Positions 17,152-26,100 of a stretch of 64,000 nucleotides of DNA are shown here, piece by piece. Below the pieces are notes generated by a model that saw nothing but the letters and a program-made list of their open reading frames with translations, searched no databases and was not told where the DNA came from. Made by a program: the position numbers and the translations under genes. The DNA is from Frigoribacterium sp. VKM Ac-2836 (GTDB lineage Bacteria > Actinomycetota > Actinomycetes > Actinomycetales > Microbacteriaceae): assembly GCF_013248995.1 (NCBI RefSeq), contig NZ_JABRPK010000002.1:186001-250000 (forward strand). The letters are read 5' to 3'. How positions within the stretch are numbered: the stretch's first letter is position 1; each line of letters starts with the position of its first letter.

Positions 17152-17537
17152 CGGTCGTCTCCTGTCGTCACGAGGGTGCCCTGCACGTCGTCGGCCAGGC
17201 GCCGGGCGAGTGTCTGGGTGAGTGGCCCGTCGAAAGGGCCGTAGGCCTCGGTCCACCAGCGGTCGCCGGCTGGGTGGTCGGTCGGTCGGTCTGCGGACCG
17301 GTCGGAGGGCGCCGGGTCGGCGACCGGCAGGCCGAGGCCGCGCCGCGCCTCCGTCGCGTCCTCGAGCTGCGTGCTGCGCAGCACGGCCAGCACCAGGCCC
17401 TCGGCCGATGCGATCTGGATGCCGCCCCCCTGCCAGAGTCGTCCGGCACCGAGACCGCCGTCGACCGCCGCGGCCGCGGTCACGACCTCGACGGCCGTCA
17501 CGGGCTCGGGCGAGAGGATCACGAACTCACGGGGCAC
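17148..17537 (-). CDS. Uncharacterised protein of the secretion locus
   Basis: A 129-residue protein with a proposed GTG start at 17537, eleven bases inside the preceding gene; a GGCGG motif lies a few bases upstream. The frame stays open far upstream but that part is antisense-like shadow of the neighbour. N-terminal half VPREFVILSPEPVTAVEVVTAA looks alpha/beta; then a Ser/Asp/Pro-rich linker and a WWTEAYGPFDGPLTQTLARRLA segment. The stop overlaps the start of the next gene (ATGA). No known family recognised. Confidence 0.6.
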   Translation of the reverse strand: MPREFVILSPEPVTAVEVVTAAAAVDGGLGAGRLWQGGGIQIASAEGLVLAVLRSTQLEDATEARRGLGLPVADPAPSDRSADRPTDHPAGDRWWTEAYGPFDGPLTQTLARRLADDVQGTLVTTGDDR

Positions 17538-18618
17538 GGCGTACCGCCGGGGGGACGAGGGCGTCGGCGACGACACCCGGGCCGATCGCGTCGAGGGCGG
17601 CCGCGAAGCGCTGCCACCTGGTCGCATCGGCACCGAACGGCACCACGAGCGAGGGGGTGCGGGTGTTGCCGGTCGTGGTCCCGCCGTGCTCGGCGGCGAA
17701 GGCGGCCGCGTCGAGGCCCAACCGCCGCACGGCCCGTGCGCCGACCACCGCGGCGAGGGGCTGCGGCGTCGTGGGCCGGTAGGGCGTGATGGTCGCGTCG
17801 GCCGCGCCACGCAGGCTCCACGCCGTCGCCAGCAGCACCTGCTGGCGCTCGGACAGGCTGCGCAGGGCCGAGGAGGCGCGGGTCGCGTCGTCCACGCCGG
17901 TCGCCTCGGGCAGCGCGAACAGCAGCCGCGTCTCTTCGGTGAGGCCCGTCTCACTGCGCGCGACGCGGATCGTGCCGGTCCACACGGTGCCGTCGGGCGA
18001 GGAGCCCGCGACGTGCACCCGGGAGTCCCGCGGCATGCGAGCCCGGGCCAGGGCCGTGATTCGACCGCGGTCCCACACGGTGGCGGGGGGTTCGGAGGTG
18101 CCCCATACGGTGGGCGCGAGGCCCGCGACCGCGGTGACCAGCGCCTCCGTCGTCGTGCCGGTCAGGGCCTCGGCCCTCGCGGCGTGGTGGACGGCCACCG
18201 AGAACTGCAGCCAGGGACGCGTCGTCTCGACCGCCGGTCGGGGCAGCGTGGCGAGTTCGTCGGCGGACGCCGTGACGCCGGCCGCCCGGTCGACCGGATC
18301 GCTGAGCGGATCGAGCAGTGCCTCGTCGTACGACGCCACCCGGGCGCCACCGATCGCATGGCGCAGGTGGCCGTCGGCGTCCCGCACCAGCCAGGACCCG
18401 GCGACGAGGCGCAGGGCCTGGTAGAGCGCCCAGCTGAGCCGCGCGTCGTCATGAGTGACGACGACGACGCGGACGCCGGCGCGAGTCGCGTCGGTGAGCA
18501 GGGCCTGCCGCCCGGAGGTCAGGCCGACGACGGGGGCGGTGCTGACCGTCGCGATCCACCCCGGCCCGCTCGCGTCGGCGAGCGGATGGGGCAGTGTCGT
18601 CGCCCGTGAGTCGCTCAC
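17527..18618 (-). CDS. Secretion-locus protein of DUF6177 type
   Basis: A 363-residue soluble protein starting MSDSRATTLPHPLADASGPGW. Features: a Rossmann-like strand TRAGVRVVVVTHDDARLS, the segment VETTRPWLQFSVAVHHAARAEALTGT, and a C-terminal PSLVVPFGADATRWQRFAAALDAI. It resembles proteins labelled DUF6177 that occur beside WXG100 genes in Actinobacteria (from memory). Its size and position between WXG100 genes and an effector recall EspG-like chaperones, but no homology to EspG can be claimed. It follows the ESAT-6-like gene by nine bases. Confidence 0.6.
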   Translation of the reverse strand: MSDSRATTLPHPLADASGPGWIATVSTAPVVGLTSGRQALLTDATRAGVRVVVVTHDDARLSWALYQALRLVAGSWLVRDADGHLRHAIGGARVASYDEALLDPLSDPVDRAAGVTASADELATLPRPAVETTRPWLQFSVAVHHAARAEALTGTTTEALVTAVAGLAPTVWGTSEPPATVWDRGRITALARARMPRDSRVHVAGSSPDGTVWTGTIRVARSETGLTEETRLLFALPEATGVDDATRASSALRSLSERQQVLLATAWSLRGAADATITPYRPTTPQPLAAVVGARAVRRLGLDAAAFAAEHGGTTTGNTRTPSLVVPFGADATRWQRFAAALDAIGPGVVADALVPPAVRRAP

Positions 18619-18627
18619 GGGCCGGGC

Positions 18628-18936
18628 CTAGATGCCGTCGACGGCGGCCTTGGCCCGCTGCATGGCGGTCTGGGCCGACTCGTCGTTCGACGCGAGCGAC
18701 TGGCGCAGGGTGTTGATGATGGTGCGGACCTCGGTGGCGACGCGGTTCCAGCGCTGCTCCTTGCCGGCGTACTCCTCACTGGAGCCGTCGGCCTGGTAGT
18801 CCGCCATGGCGGTCTTGACGTCGGAGTCACGCTGCGTGATGAGTGCCTCGAGGCGGCTGGCGACGGCGTTGAAGTTGTCCTGGGCGTTGCCCGAGGCTCC
18901 GAGGTCGAAGTCCCGGCGGTCGGTTGCGTTGGCCAT
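18628..18936 (-). CDS. ESAT-6-like small secreted protein (pore-forming ESAT-6 family)
   Basis: A 102-residue, nearly all-helical protein: two helices around a central break at SSEEYAGKEQRW. The size, charge pattern and C-terminal Ala/Lys helix fit the WXG100 superfamily, although the central W-x-G is replaced by W-N-R. It follows the other WXG100 gene by eleven bases, so the pair probably makes a heterodimer exported by the EccC system encoded divergently. Confidence 0.72.
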   Translation of the reverse strand: MANATDRRDFDLGASGNAQDNFNAVASRLEALITQRDSDVKTAMADYQADGSSEEYAGKEQRWNRVATEVRTIINTLRQSLASNDESAQTAMQRAKAAVDGI

Positions 18937-18947
18937 GTCGTTCCCCC

Positions 18948-19289
18948 TTATGCGCGCGATCCGCCGAAGCGGGCGCTCTCGAATCCGGCACCGGACTGGG
19001 CCGAGGTGGTCTCGTCGGCGATCTGCTGCTCACCCTCGACGAAGGCACGGTTCTGGCCCGTGATGCCGGTCAGCACCGAGGACAGGGCGGCGTTGAGCTC
19101 GACGGAGATGCCGTCCACCTCGCCCTTGAAGCGGTCGAAGGCGGCGCGGCCGGCTCCGTTGAAGCGGCCTTCGAGCGGCGCGGCCGCGTCGGCGAGCTGG
19201 CGGACGAGCGCGCCGAGGTCGTCGCCGGCCCCACTCGTCTTCTGGCTCAGTTGCGTGAGGGTCTCGCTCCCCATGGCGAACTTCATCAT
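18948..19289 (-). CDS. WXG100 family protein, first gene of the effector operon
   Basis: A 113-residue helical hairpin protein. The turn carries FNGAGRAAFDRF, in which Phe replaces the Trp of W-x-G, and the C-terminal part has VEGEQQIADETTS, similar to the YxxxD/E export signal region of WXG100 partners (here with F-V-E rather than Tyr). Two ATG codons stand in tandem; a GGGGAG ribosome binding site six to nine bases upstream supports either. It heads the minus-strand operon to the immunity genes. Confidence 0.75.
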   Translation of the reverse strand: MMKFAMGSETLTQLSQKTSGAGDDLGALVRQLADAAAPLEGRFNGAGRAAFDRFKGEVDGISVELNAALSSVLTGITGQNRAFVEGEQQIADETTSAQSGAGFESARFGGSRA

Positions 19290-19318
19290 GTCGTTCTCCC
19301 CTTGCTTCGATCTGATGG

Positions 19319-19335
19319 CGACCCGTCACGGGTCG
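19319..19335. promoter_or_regulatory. Inverted repeat in the divergent promoter region of the secretion locus
   Basis: CGACCCG, three bases, CGGGTCG: perfect seven-base arms, 30 bases upstream of the WXG100 start and 146 bases before the FHA gene start. The placement suits an operator for the effector operon; no dedicated regulator gene is adjacent. The 191-base gap otherwise shows only the TAGCCT box at 19465-19470. Confidence 0.4.
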
Positions 19336-19464
19336 ACTCATGAGGAAATCACGATTCCGTCTCGATCGCCACCCGTTGGCGGGGTACATGTCGGGGGACC
19401 GGGGCGGGGGACGGGTGGGTCCCGGCCCCGGAACGGGTGTCTCACCGGGGGACGCGGGGTCGGC

Positions 19465-19470
19465 TAGCCT
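19465..19470 (+). promoter_or_regulatory. -10 box of the secretion machinery operon
   Basis: TAGCCT ten bases before the GTG at 19481, similar to the leaderless promoters elsewhere in the window. It decides the start chosen for the FHA gene. Confidence 0.45.
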
Positions 19471-19480
19471 GAGGCCGATC

Positions 19481-20566
19481 GTGCGCTCCGGGGACGCGGG
19501 CGGTCGCTCTTCGTCGGTCTCGACGACCTGGTCCGGAACCCCGCAGGCGAGAGGCGGCACCGTGGGCGCACTGGTGGGCGCACGAAGCTGCGGGCGCTGC
19601 GGTCAGCCGCTCGGTCAGGGCGCGACCTGGTGTTTCTGGTGCGGCGTGCGCATCGTCTCGGCGGCCACCGGCAGCGCCATCGGCACGTACTCGGGTCTGC
19701 TCGCGGGCGTGCAGACGGCGACACCGTCGAGGCGCCGCAGCGCGGTCGCGATCGACTGGGGTGTTCCTCTGCTGCTGATCGCGGTCCTCGTCGTCGGCGT
19801 GGCCACGGGAGCCTCCTCGGCCACACCCGGCGCGGCGCTCGTCCCCGCCCCCGTCGAGGTCGCCGTCGTGGTCGTCGCCCTGGCCTTGGTCGCGCTCGAC
19901 GTCGTGCTCTACGTGCGCGGCGGACGCTCGACGGGCCGGCTGCTGCTCTCGTTGCGCACCGTGGACGACCTGACCGGGCGACCTCCTGCCGTGCTGAGGG
20001 TCGACCGGCGCGGTCGCTTCAGCTTCCGTCGCCAGACGGTGACGGTCGACCTGCGTCGTGGCCGTGATCCCATGACGTCCTCACCCCCGCTCGTGCAGAG
20101 GCCCGCCCTGCCCGTCGCAGCCGCTGCCCCGCTGCCGCCCCACCCGACCGAACACCTCGACGCCGGGCGCCCTGACGAGAACACCTTCGGGCGTACGGGC
20201 CAGGGCCGACCGGCGGCCGCCTCGTCGTCGATCGTCCTCGAGCTCGACAGCGGCGAACGCCTCGACCTCGAGACGACCTTGCTGATCGGCCGCGCCCCGG
20301 TCAATCGCGAGGGCGAGGAGCACCCGGTCTTCGCCTGGGCCGACCTCGCCCGCAGCCTGACCAAGACCCACGCCCTCTTCGCGTGGGAGGGCGCCGTGCT
20401 GTGGGTCACCGACCTCGGATCGACCAACGGGTCGTCCCTCGTGGCGCCGGACGGCACGCGTCAGCCGCTCGTGGCGGGCCTGCGCGGGCCGGCCGCCCCG
20501 GGGTACGTCGTCGAACTCGGTGAACGGACGCTCACCGTCCAGCCGTCCGGGGTGGTGGACGCGTGA
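19481..20566 (+). CDS. Zinc-ribbon / RDD / FHA membrane protein of the type VII locus
   Basis: A 361-residue protein. Domains in order: double-Cys zinc ribbon (CGRCGQPLGQGATWCFWC, about residues 33-50), an RDD-like membrane part with two or three helices (RRRSAVAIDWGVPLL, about 85-150), a Pro/Ala-rich linker, and a C-terminal FHA domain (about 245-355; LIGRAPVNREGEE, SLTKTHALF, DLGSTNGSSLV). FHA domains are fused to EssC in Firmicutes, so this protein may bring phosphothreonine recognition to the secretion machine (inference). GTG at 19481 is preferred because of the TAGCCT box; GTG at 19562 is the alternative. Confidence 0.75.
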   Translation: MRSGDAGGRSSSVSTTWSGTPQARGGTVGALVGARSCGRCGQPLGQGATWCFWCGVRIVSAATGSAIGTYSGLLAGVQTATPSRRRSAVAIDWGVPLLLIAVLVVGVATGASSATPGAALVPAPVEVAVVVVALALVALDVVLYVRGGRSTGRLLLSLRTVDDLTGRPPAVLRVDRRGRFSFRRQTVTVDLRRGRDPMTSSPPLVQRPALPVAAAAPLPPHPTEHLDAGRPDENTFGRTGQGRPAAASSSIVLELDSGERLDLETTLLIGRAPVNREGEEHPVFAWADLARSLTKTHALFAWEGAVLWVTDLGSTNGSSLVAPDGTRQPLVAGLRGPAAPGYVVELGERTLTVQPSGVVDA

Positions 20567-20892
20567 GCGGGGACCGCGACGTCGTCCTGCTCGAGACCGT
20601 CAAGACCCACCGGTCGCGCCTGGTCTCGGCCCTCTTGTTCGGCGAACTCGACGAGCGTCGGCTCGTCAACGACAACGTGCGTCGGCTAATCGTCGGCCTG
20701 GTCATCGCGGCGGTCGCCTGTGCGGGCTGCGCCGGGACGTCCTTCGTGCTCTCGGTGCTCGCCGACCAGCGCGCGACCCAGTCGCAGACCACCGGGGGAC
20801 CAGGAGGCGCGGTGCCGGTCACCGGTTCGCCCTCGCCTTCTCCCGCGTCGACCGACGTCCCCGACCCCACCCCCACGACGGAGCCCCGATGA
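20563..20892 (+). CDS. Small single-pass membrane protein of the type VII locus
   Basis: A 109-residue protein with a GTG start overlapping the previous stop. A charged cytoplasmic N-terminus (about 1-40) leads to one membrane segment (about 43-66, LIVGLVIAAVACAGCAGTSFVLSVL) and a Pro/Ser/Thr-rich outer tail. The topology is that of EccB's membrane anchor, but the large periplasmic domain of EccB is absent. Family unknown. The stop overlaps the eccD start. Confidence 0.65.
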   Translation: MSGDRDVVLLETVKTHRSRLVSALLFGELDERRLVNDNVRRLIVGLVIAAVACAGCAGTSFVLSVLADQRATQSQTTGGPGGAVPVTGSPSPSPASTDVPDPTPTTEPR

Positions 20893-22211
20893 CCGACTAC
20901 ACCCGGCTGACCATCGTCGGCACGGCGCGCAAGGCCGAGATGGTCGTGCCCGCCGACGAGCCGATCGGAGGCCTGATCCCGCGGCTCATGGAGCTGCTCG
21001 ACGAGCGTCCGGGTGCCGTGTCGCGCCCCTTGACGCTCGTCCGCTCGACGGGGGAGCAGCTCGACACCTCGCTGTCGGTCGCCGAGCAACGCATCGTCGA
21101 CGGCGAGCTGCTGCGACTGCTGCGCGAGGACGCCGCACCCCCGCCGCCCGAGGTCGCGGACGTCACCGACGTGCTGGCCGAATCGCTCGCCAGCCGACCG
21201 GGTCTCTGGACGCGGCGTTCCCGCACGGCGACGGCGGCCGTCGCCATCGGCCTGCTCTCTCTGGCCCTCTCGACGGTGCTGTCCAGGACGTCCGACGTCG
21301 ACCCCGTCGGCACGCTCGCGATCGTCTACGGGCTCGCGGTCGTGGTCGCCCTCGTGTCCGGCCGGTTCGGCGGCCGCTGGCTCGCCGTCGCCGCGACCTC
21401 GGTCGCCCTCGGCTGTTCGGCACCCCTGGCGGTCGCGCTCGGGGTCGTGCCGGCCCTCGACTTGCCGCCGGTCGACGTGGTTCTCGCCGTGGTCGTGCTC
21501 GCCTGGGTGGCCCTGGCCCTCGGTGTGGGCGCCGGTCTCGGCTCCCGGTCCGCATGGTGGGGCGGGGTCCTCGGTGTCGTCCTCGGTGCCGTGCCGATCG
21601 TGCTGCGGTCCCTCGGCGTCGCCGACGCGGGGGCCGTCGGCGTCGGTGCCGTACTGGCCGTGGTCGTCTGCGGTCTGCTGCCCTGGTTCGCCATGAGCGC
21701 CTCGGGTCTGACCGGTCTCGACGACCAGGTGGTCGACGGGCGCCGGGGTCGCCGCGACGAGGTGCTGCTGACGGTCGGCGACGCCTACCGCACCCTCACC
21801 TGGTCGACCTTCGCCGTGGCGGGTCCCGTGGCCGTCACGGCCCTCGCGTCCATCGGGTCGGCGGATCTCTGGCAGGTCGGTCTCGGGGTCGCCGTCGTGC
21901 TCGTCGTCGCGGCCCGCACCCGGGCGCTGCCGATCGCCACTCAGGGGTGGGTGCTGTGGGCCGCGGCGCTGGTCGGCCTGCTCGGCGGTCTGCTCGTGCA
22001 GCCGCTCGCGCCGGCCTGGCTCGTGGTCGTCCTGTTCGCGGCCGGTGTCGTGGTCGCCGTCGTCGCCGGCGGCGTCGACCCCGTCGCCCATCAACGCGCC
22101 TCGCTGCGTCGCGTGGGCAACCTCGTCGAGGCGCTGGGCGTGGTGGCCCTGCTGCCCGTCCTGCTCGGGGTCTTCGGCGTCTACGCCGATCTGCTCGGGG
22201 CCTTCTCGTGA
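20889..22211 (+). CDS. eccD: Type VII secretion membrane channel protein EccD
   Basis: A 440-residue protein: a ubiquitin-like YukD domain (about 1-85, MTDYTRLTIVGTARKAEMVVPADEPI), an amphipathic linker, then about eleven membrane segments from residue 110 on. EccD forms the bulk of the inner-membrane pore of ESX systems. The ATG overlaps the stop of the small membrane gene and the stop overlaps the next GTG, so all genes from 19481 to 27746 are translationally coupled. Confidence 0.88.
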   Translation: MTDYTRLTIVGTARKAEMVVPADEPIGGLIPRLMELLDERPGAVSRPLTLVRSTGEQLDTSLSVAEQRIVDGELLRLLREDAAPPPPEVADVTDVLAESLASRPGLWTRRSRTATAAVAIGLLSLALSTVLSRTSDVDPVGTLAIVYGLAVVVALVSGRFGGRWLAVAATSVALGCSAPLAVALGVVPALDLPPVDVVLAVVVLAWVALALGVGAGLGSRSAWWGGVLGVVLGAVPIVLRSLGVADAGAVGVGAVLAVVVCGLLPWFAMSASGLTGLDDQVVDGRRGRRDEVLLTVGDAYRTLTWSTFAVAGPVAVTALASIGSADLWQVGLGVAVVLVVAARTRALPIATQGWVLWAAALVGLLGGLLVQPLAPAWLVVVLFAAGVVVAVVAGGVDPVAHQRASLRRVGNLVEALGVVALLPVLLGVFGVYADLLGAFS

Positions 22212-23179
22212 GCGCCTTCGACGCCTTCGTCCGGTCGGCGCCACTCGCCCTGCTCGGCAGCGTGAGCGCCCGGGTGCACGAGGTGACGACGGTCGACGAG
22301 ATCGTCCGGCGCCCACTGCCGGTGTCGCGCCGCATCGGCTTCGTTCAGGCGCGCGGTGGAGCCGGGGCGAGCTCGACCGCCGGCTACGTCGCCGCCCTGC
22401 TCGCTCGCCGTCGTCCCGGGCTCGTCCTCGGTGTGGATGCGTCGCGCGGCCCCCGCGGCATGCTCTGGCAGGCCGGCGCGCCCGCCGGTTCGAGTGCGGC
22501 CCCGAGCGCCCGGCGACGAGCGGCCCGCCGATCGACGGACGCCGTCGACGGCCTGCCCCGCACGCCCTCCGGCCTCTACGCCCTCTCGCTCGACCCCCGG
22601 GGCGAGTCCCGCGCCGTGGCCGCCGCGGCGGGATGGTTCGACGAGGTGACCCCGATCAGCCGGTTCTTCGACCTCGTCCTGACCGATTGGGGCGTGCGCG
22701 ACTGGCGGGCCGACCTCACCGACGTCGTCTCGGCCAGCCGGACGGTCTGCATCGTGGCCCGGGCCGACCGGCACGCGGCCGAGGAGGCGGCGGCACTCGT
22801 CCCGGCGATCAAGGACCACCCCGACCGACCCGAGGTGGTCATCGCCCTCGTCGACGTCGGCGACGCCGGTCGAGCGGCGCCCGTCACGATCGGTGACGAC
22901 CCGACCGTCCCGGTCGTGCGTGTGCCCTACGACGTGGCCCGTTCCGGCGGGCGGCCCGTGTCGAGCGCGGCTCTGGGCACACGCACCCGGATCGCCTACG
23001 CCCGCCTCGCGGCGGCCCTGCTGCCCGTCGACGTCCCGTCGGTCCGCACGGCCGGCCCGTCCGGGGACGCCCACGGCGCCTCCCCGTCCGACGACGACCG
23101 CCGCCCGTCGGAACGCCGTCAGGCCCGCGGTCGGGACGGCCGCCCGGCCATCGCCGACGACCAGGAGGCACGGCGATGA
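22208..23179 (+). CDS. MinD/ParA-like protein with degenerate P-loop, type VII locus
   Basis: A 323-residue protein. The core (about 35-275) follows the MinD/SIMIBI fold: IGFVQARGGAGASSTAGYVAALLARR in the Walker A place, FFDLVLTDWGV in the strand that normally ends in Asp, and VCIVARADRHAAEEAAALVPAI. Both signature lysines of KGGxGK(T/S) are replaced (Arg and Ala), so ATP hydrolysis is doubtful. A Ser/Arg-rich C-terminal tail follows. EspI-like MinD proteins occur in ESX loci (family knowledge). GTG overlaps the eccD stop. Confidence 0.7.
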   Translation: MSAFDAFVRSAPLALLGSVSARVHEVTTVDEIVRRPLPVSRRIGFVQARGGAGASSTAGYVAALLARRRPGLVLGVDASRGPRGMLWQAGAPAGSSAAPSARRRAARRSTDAVDGLPRTPSGLYALSLDPRGESRAVAAAAGWFDEVTPISRFFDLVLTDWGVRDWRADLTDVVSASRTVCIVARADRHAAEEAAALVPAIKDHPDRPEVVIALVDVGDAGRAAPVTIGDDPTVPVVRVPYDVARSGGRPVSSAALGTRTRIAYARLAAALLPVDVPSVRTAGPSGDAHGASPSDDDRRPSERRQARGRDGRPAIADDQEARR

Positions 23180-26100
23180 CCGTCAAGCTCGTCCACCGCC
23201 CCACGCGCATCACGCGACCCGTCCAGCCAGCCGAGCACGAGGACATCACGCCCCCTCCCCAGTTGGCCGACGGCAAGGTCGGCGGAGTGCCCGTGCAGGC
23301 CCTGCTGCCCGTGGTGGGCGCCCTCTCGAGCGTCGTGATGATCGTCGTCTACCGGGGCAGCTCGAACCCGCTCTTCCTGCTGGTCGGCGCCGTGCTGCTG
23401 ATCGTCGCCCTCGTCGGTGGCCTCGCCGTCACCCTGAGCCAGCGGGGCAACGCCGCACGCCAGCGGCGGCTGCAGCGCGAGCGCTACCTCGACTTCCTCG
23501 AACGCCTGCGCTCGCGCATGCGCACCAAGGCCCGGGCCGTCCGGGCGACCGCCGCCGTGCTCGACCCCGAACCCGCGGCCCTGCTCGAGCTGGTGCGCGA
23601 CCCCGCGCGCCTCTGGGAACGCCGGCGCCACCACGACGACTTCCTCTCGGTGCGGATCGGCGAGGGCGACCTGACCTGGTTCCCGATGTCGGTGCCCGAG
23701 GACCCGAACCCCGTGCAGCCGTTCGACCCGATCATGGCCAGCGAGGCCGAGTCCGTCGTCGAGCACCTCTCCACCGTGCGGGGCATGCCCATCACCGTCG
23801 ACCTCGACCGCGCCGGATCGGTCGCCGTGCTGGGCGACCGCGAGTCGGCGCTGCGGGTCGCTCGCTCGATGATCCTGCAGCTCGCCGCCCTGCACTCGCC
23901 CGACGACGTCCACCTCGCCGCGGCGTTCCCCGAGAGCGCGGCCGACGACTGGCGCGGATTCGATCTGGTCCCGCACGCCGTGGACGACTCGCTGTACGAC
24001 GGACCGGTGCCCGCGCGCCGGGTGGCGACCAGCGCCTCCTCGTTGCTCTCGGTCATCGGTGGCGAACTGGGCGACCGGGCGCAGGAGGCCGCCACGACGA
24101 AGCGCTCGATCGGCACCACGGCGCGCACCGAGGGGTCCCGTCTCGTGGTCTTCGTCGACGACTGGGGGCACGTCGCCTCGAGCATCCCCGTGCCCGACGC
24201 CGACCTCTCGCTGACCGACCTCGGCGTGACGACCGTCCACCTGCTGAGCGACCGCCTGCACGAACCGTCGGACGTCACGCTGCGCATCACCGTCGAGGGC
24301 GACGAGGCGGTCGTGACCGACGCCCGTGTCGAGGACGACGGCCAGGTCCGCGTGCAGACGGCCACCATCGACGCGACGACTCCGCAGCTGTTCGAGGCGG
24401 TCGCCCGGACGCTCACGCCCCTGCGGCTCAGCCTCAGCCGGCAGGACGAGGTCGACTCGGCCCAGGCCGTCGAGATCACCGACCTGCTGGGCATCGACGA
24501 CGTGACGACGCTGACCCCGGCGACGGCGTGGACGCCGCGCTCGCCGCGGGACTTCCTGCGCGTGCCGATCGGCATCGACGACTTCGGGGCGCCGGTCCTG
24601 CTCGACCTCAAGGAGTCCGCCCAGCTCGGGATGGGCCCGCACGGCATCTGCATCGGCGCGACCGGCTCGGGCAAGAGCGAGCTGCTGCGCACGCTCGTGC
24701 TCGGCCTGGCCCTCTCGCACTCGCCCGACGACCTCAGCATGGTCCTCGTCGACTACAAAGGAGGCGCGGCTTTCGCTCCGTTCGCGGGGTTGCCGCACGT
24801 CGCCGGGTTGATCGACAACCTGGCCGACGACGCGCAGCTCACCGAACGCGCACGGGTCAGCATCCAGGGCGAGGTCGTCCGCCGGCAGGAGCAGCTGCGC
24901 GACGCGGGTGGGGCCTCGTCGATCAGTCACTACCGCGAGATGCGCGTCGGCCGCCCCGAGCTGCCGCCGATGCCGCACCTGTTCGTCGTGATCGACGAGT
25001 TCGGCGAGCTGCTCACGGCGGAGCCCGAGTTCGTCGACCTGCTCCTCACCATCGGGCGCATCGGACGGTCGATCGGCGTGCACCTGCTGCTGTCGAGCCA
25101 GCGCATCGAGGCGGGCAAGCTGCGTGGTCTCGACACCTACCTGTCGTACCGGATCGGGTTGCGGACCTTCTCCGAGGCCGAGAGCTCGATCGTCCTCGAC
25201 CGACCGGACGCGTTCCACCTGCCGGCCGTGCCCGGGTTCGGGTTCCTCAAGGTCGACACCTCGGTGTACCGCAGGTTCCGGGCGGGCTACGTGTCGGGCC
25301 CGCTGCCGACCGAGGCCGCGCGCGCCCTCGCCGGCGACGACGCGCGGCCGACCGCACTGCTGCTGCCCACCTTCAACGGCATCGCGGGCGGTGACGACGC
25401 CGGCGGTGAGGAGGAGCTCTCGCGCCCCGACGTCGGTCGTGCCGTCATCGACGAGGCCGTCGACCGCCTGATGGGCGGCGGCACCGACGTCGACCCCGTC
25501 TGGCTGCCGCCCCTGCCCGACCGGCTCGCGCTCTCGCGGGTGGTCGGAGCGGACGGGGCGGGCGGCCTGCGCGTGCCGATGGGACTGCTCGACGACCCGG
25601 CGCGCCAGCGGCAGGACCCCTGGCTGCTCGACCTGGCCCGGGCCGGCGGGCACGTCGCCGTGATCGGGGCGCCGCAGACCGGGCGCAGCACGTTCTTGCG
25701 CACACTCGTCGCCTCCCTCGCCCTGACGCACACCCCCCAGGAGGTCGGCATCTACGGCATGGACCTCACGGGGGGCGGCCTCGGCCGGATCGAGGGGTTC
25801 CCCCACGTCGGCGGTGTGGCGACGCGAGCGAGCAAGGACCGCCTCCTGCGCCTGCTCGAGGAGCTGGCGGCCATGGTGACGACCCGTGAGCGGGTGTTCC
25901 GCGACCACGGCATCGACTCCCTCGCCATGCTGCGTCGACTCCACGCGGCAGGCGAGGTGCCCGAGCTGATCTCGGCCGACGTGGTGCTCGTCGTCGACGG
26001 AACTGGTCAGCTCCGCGGCGACTTCGTCGAGCTCGAGACGCCCTTCGCCGACCTGCTGCTGCGCGGTGGCAGCTACGGCCTGCACGTCGTGCTCGGGATG

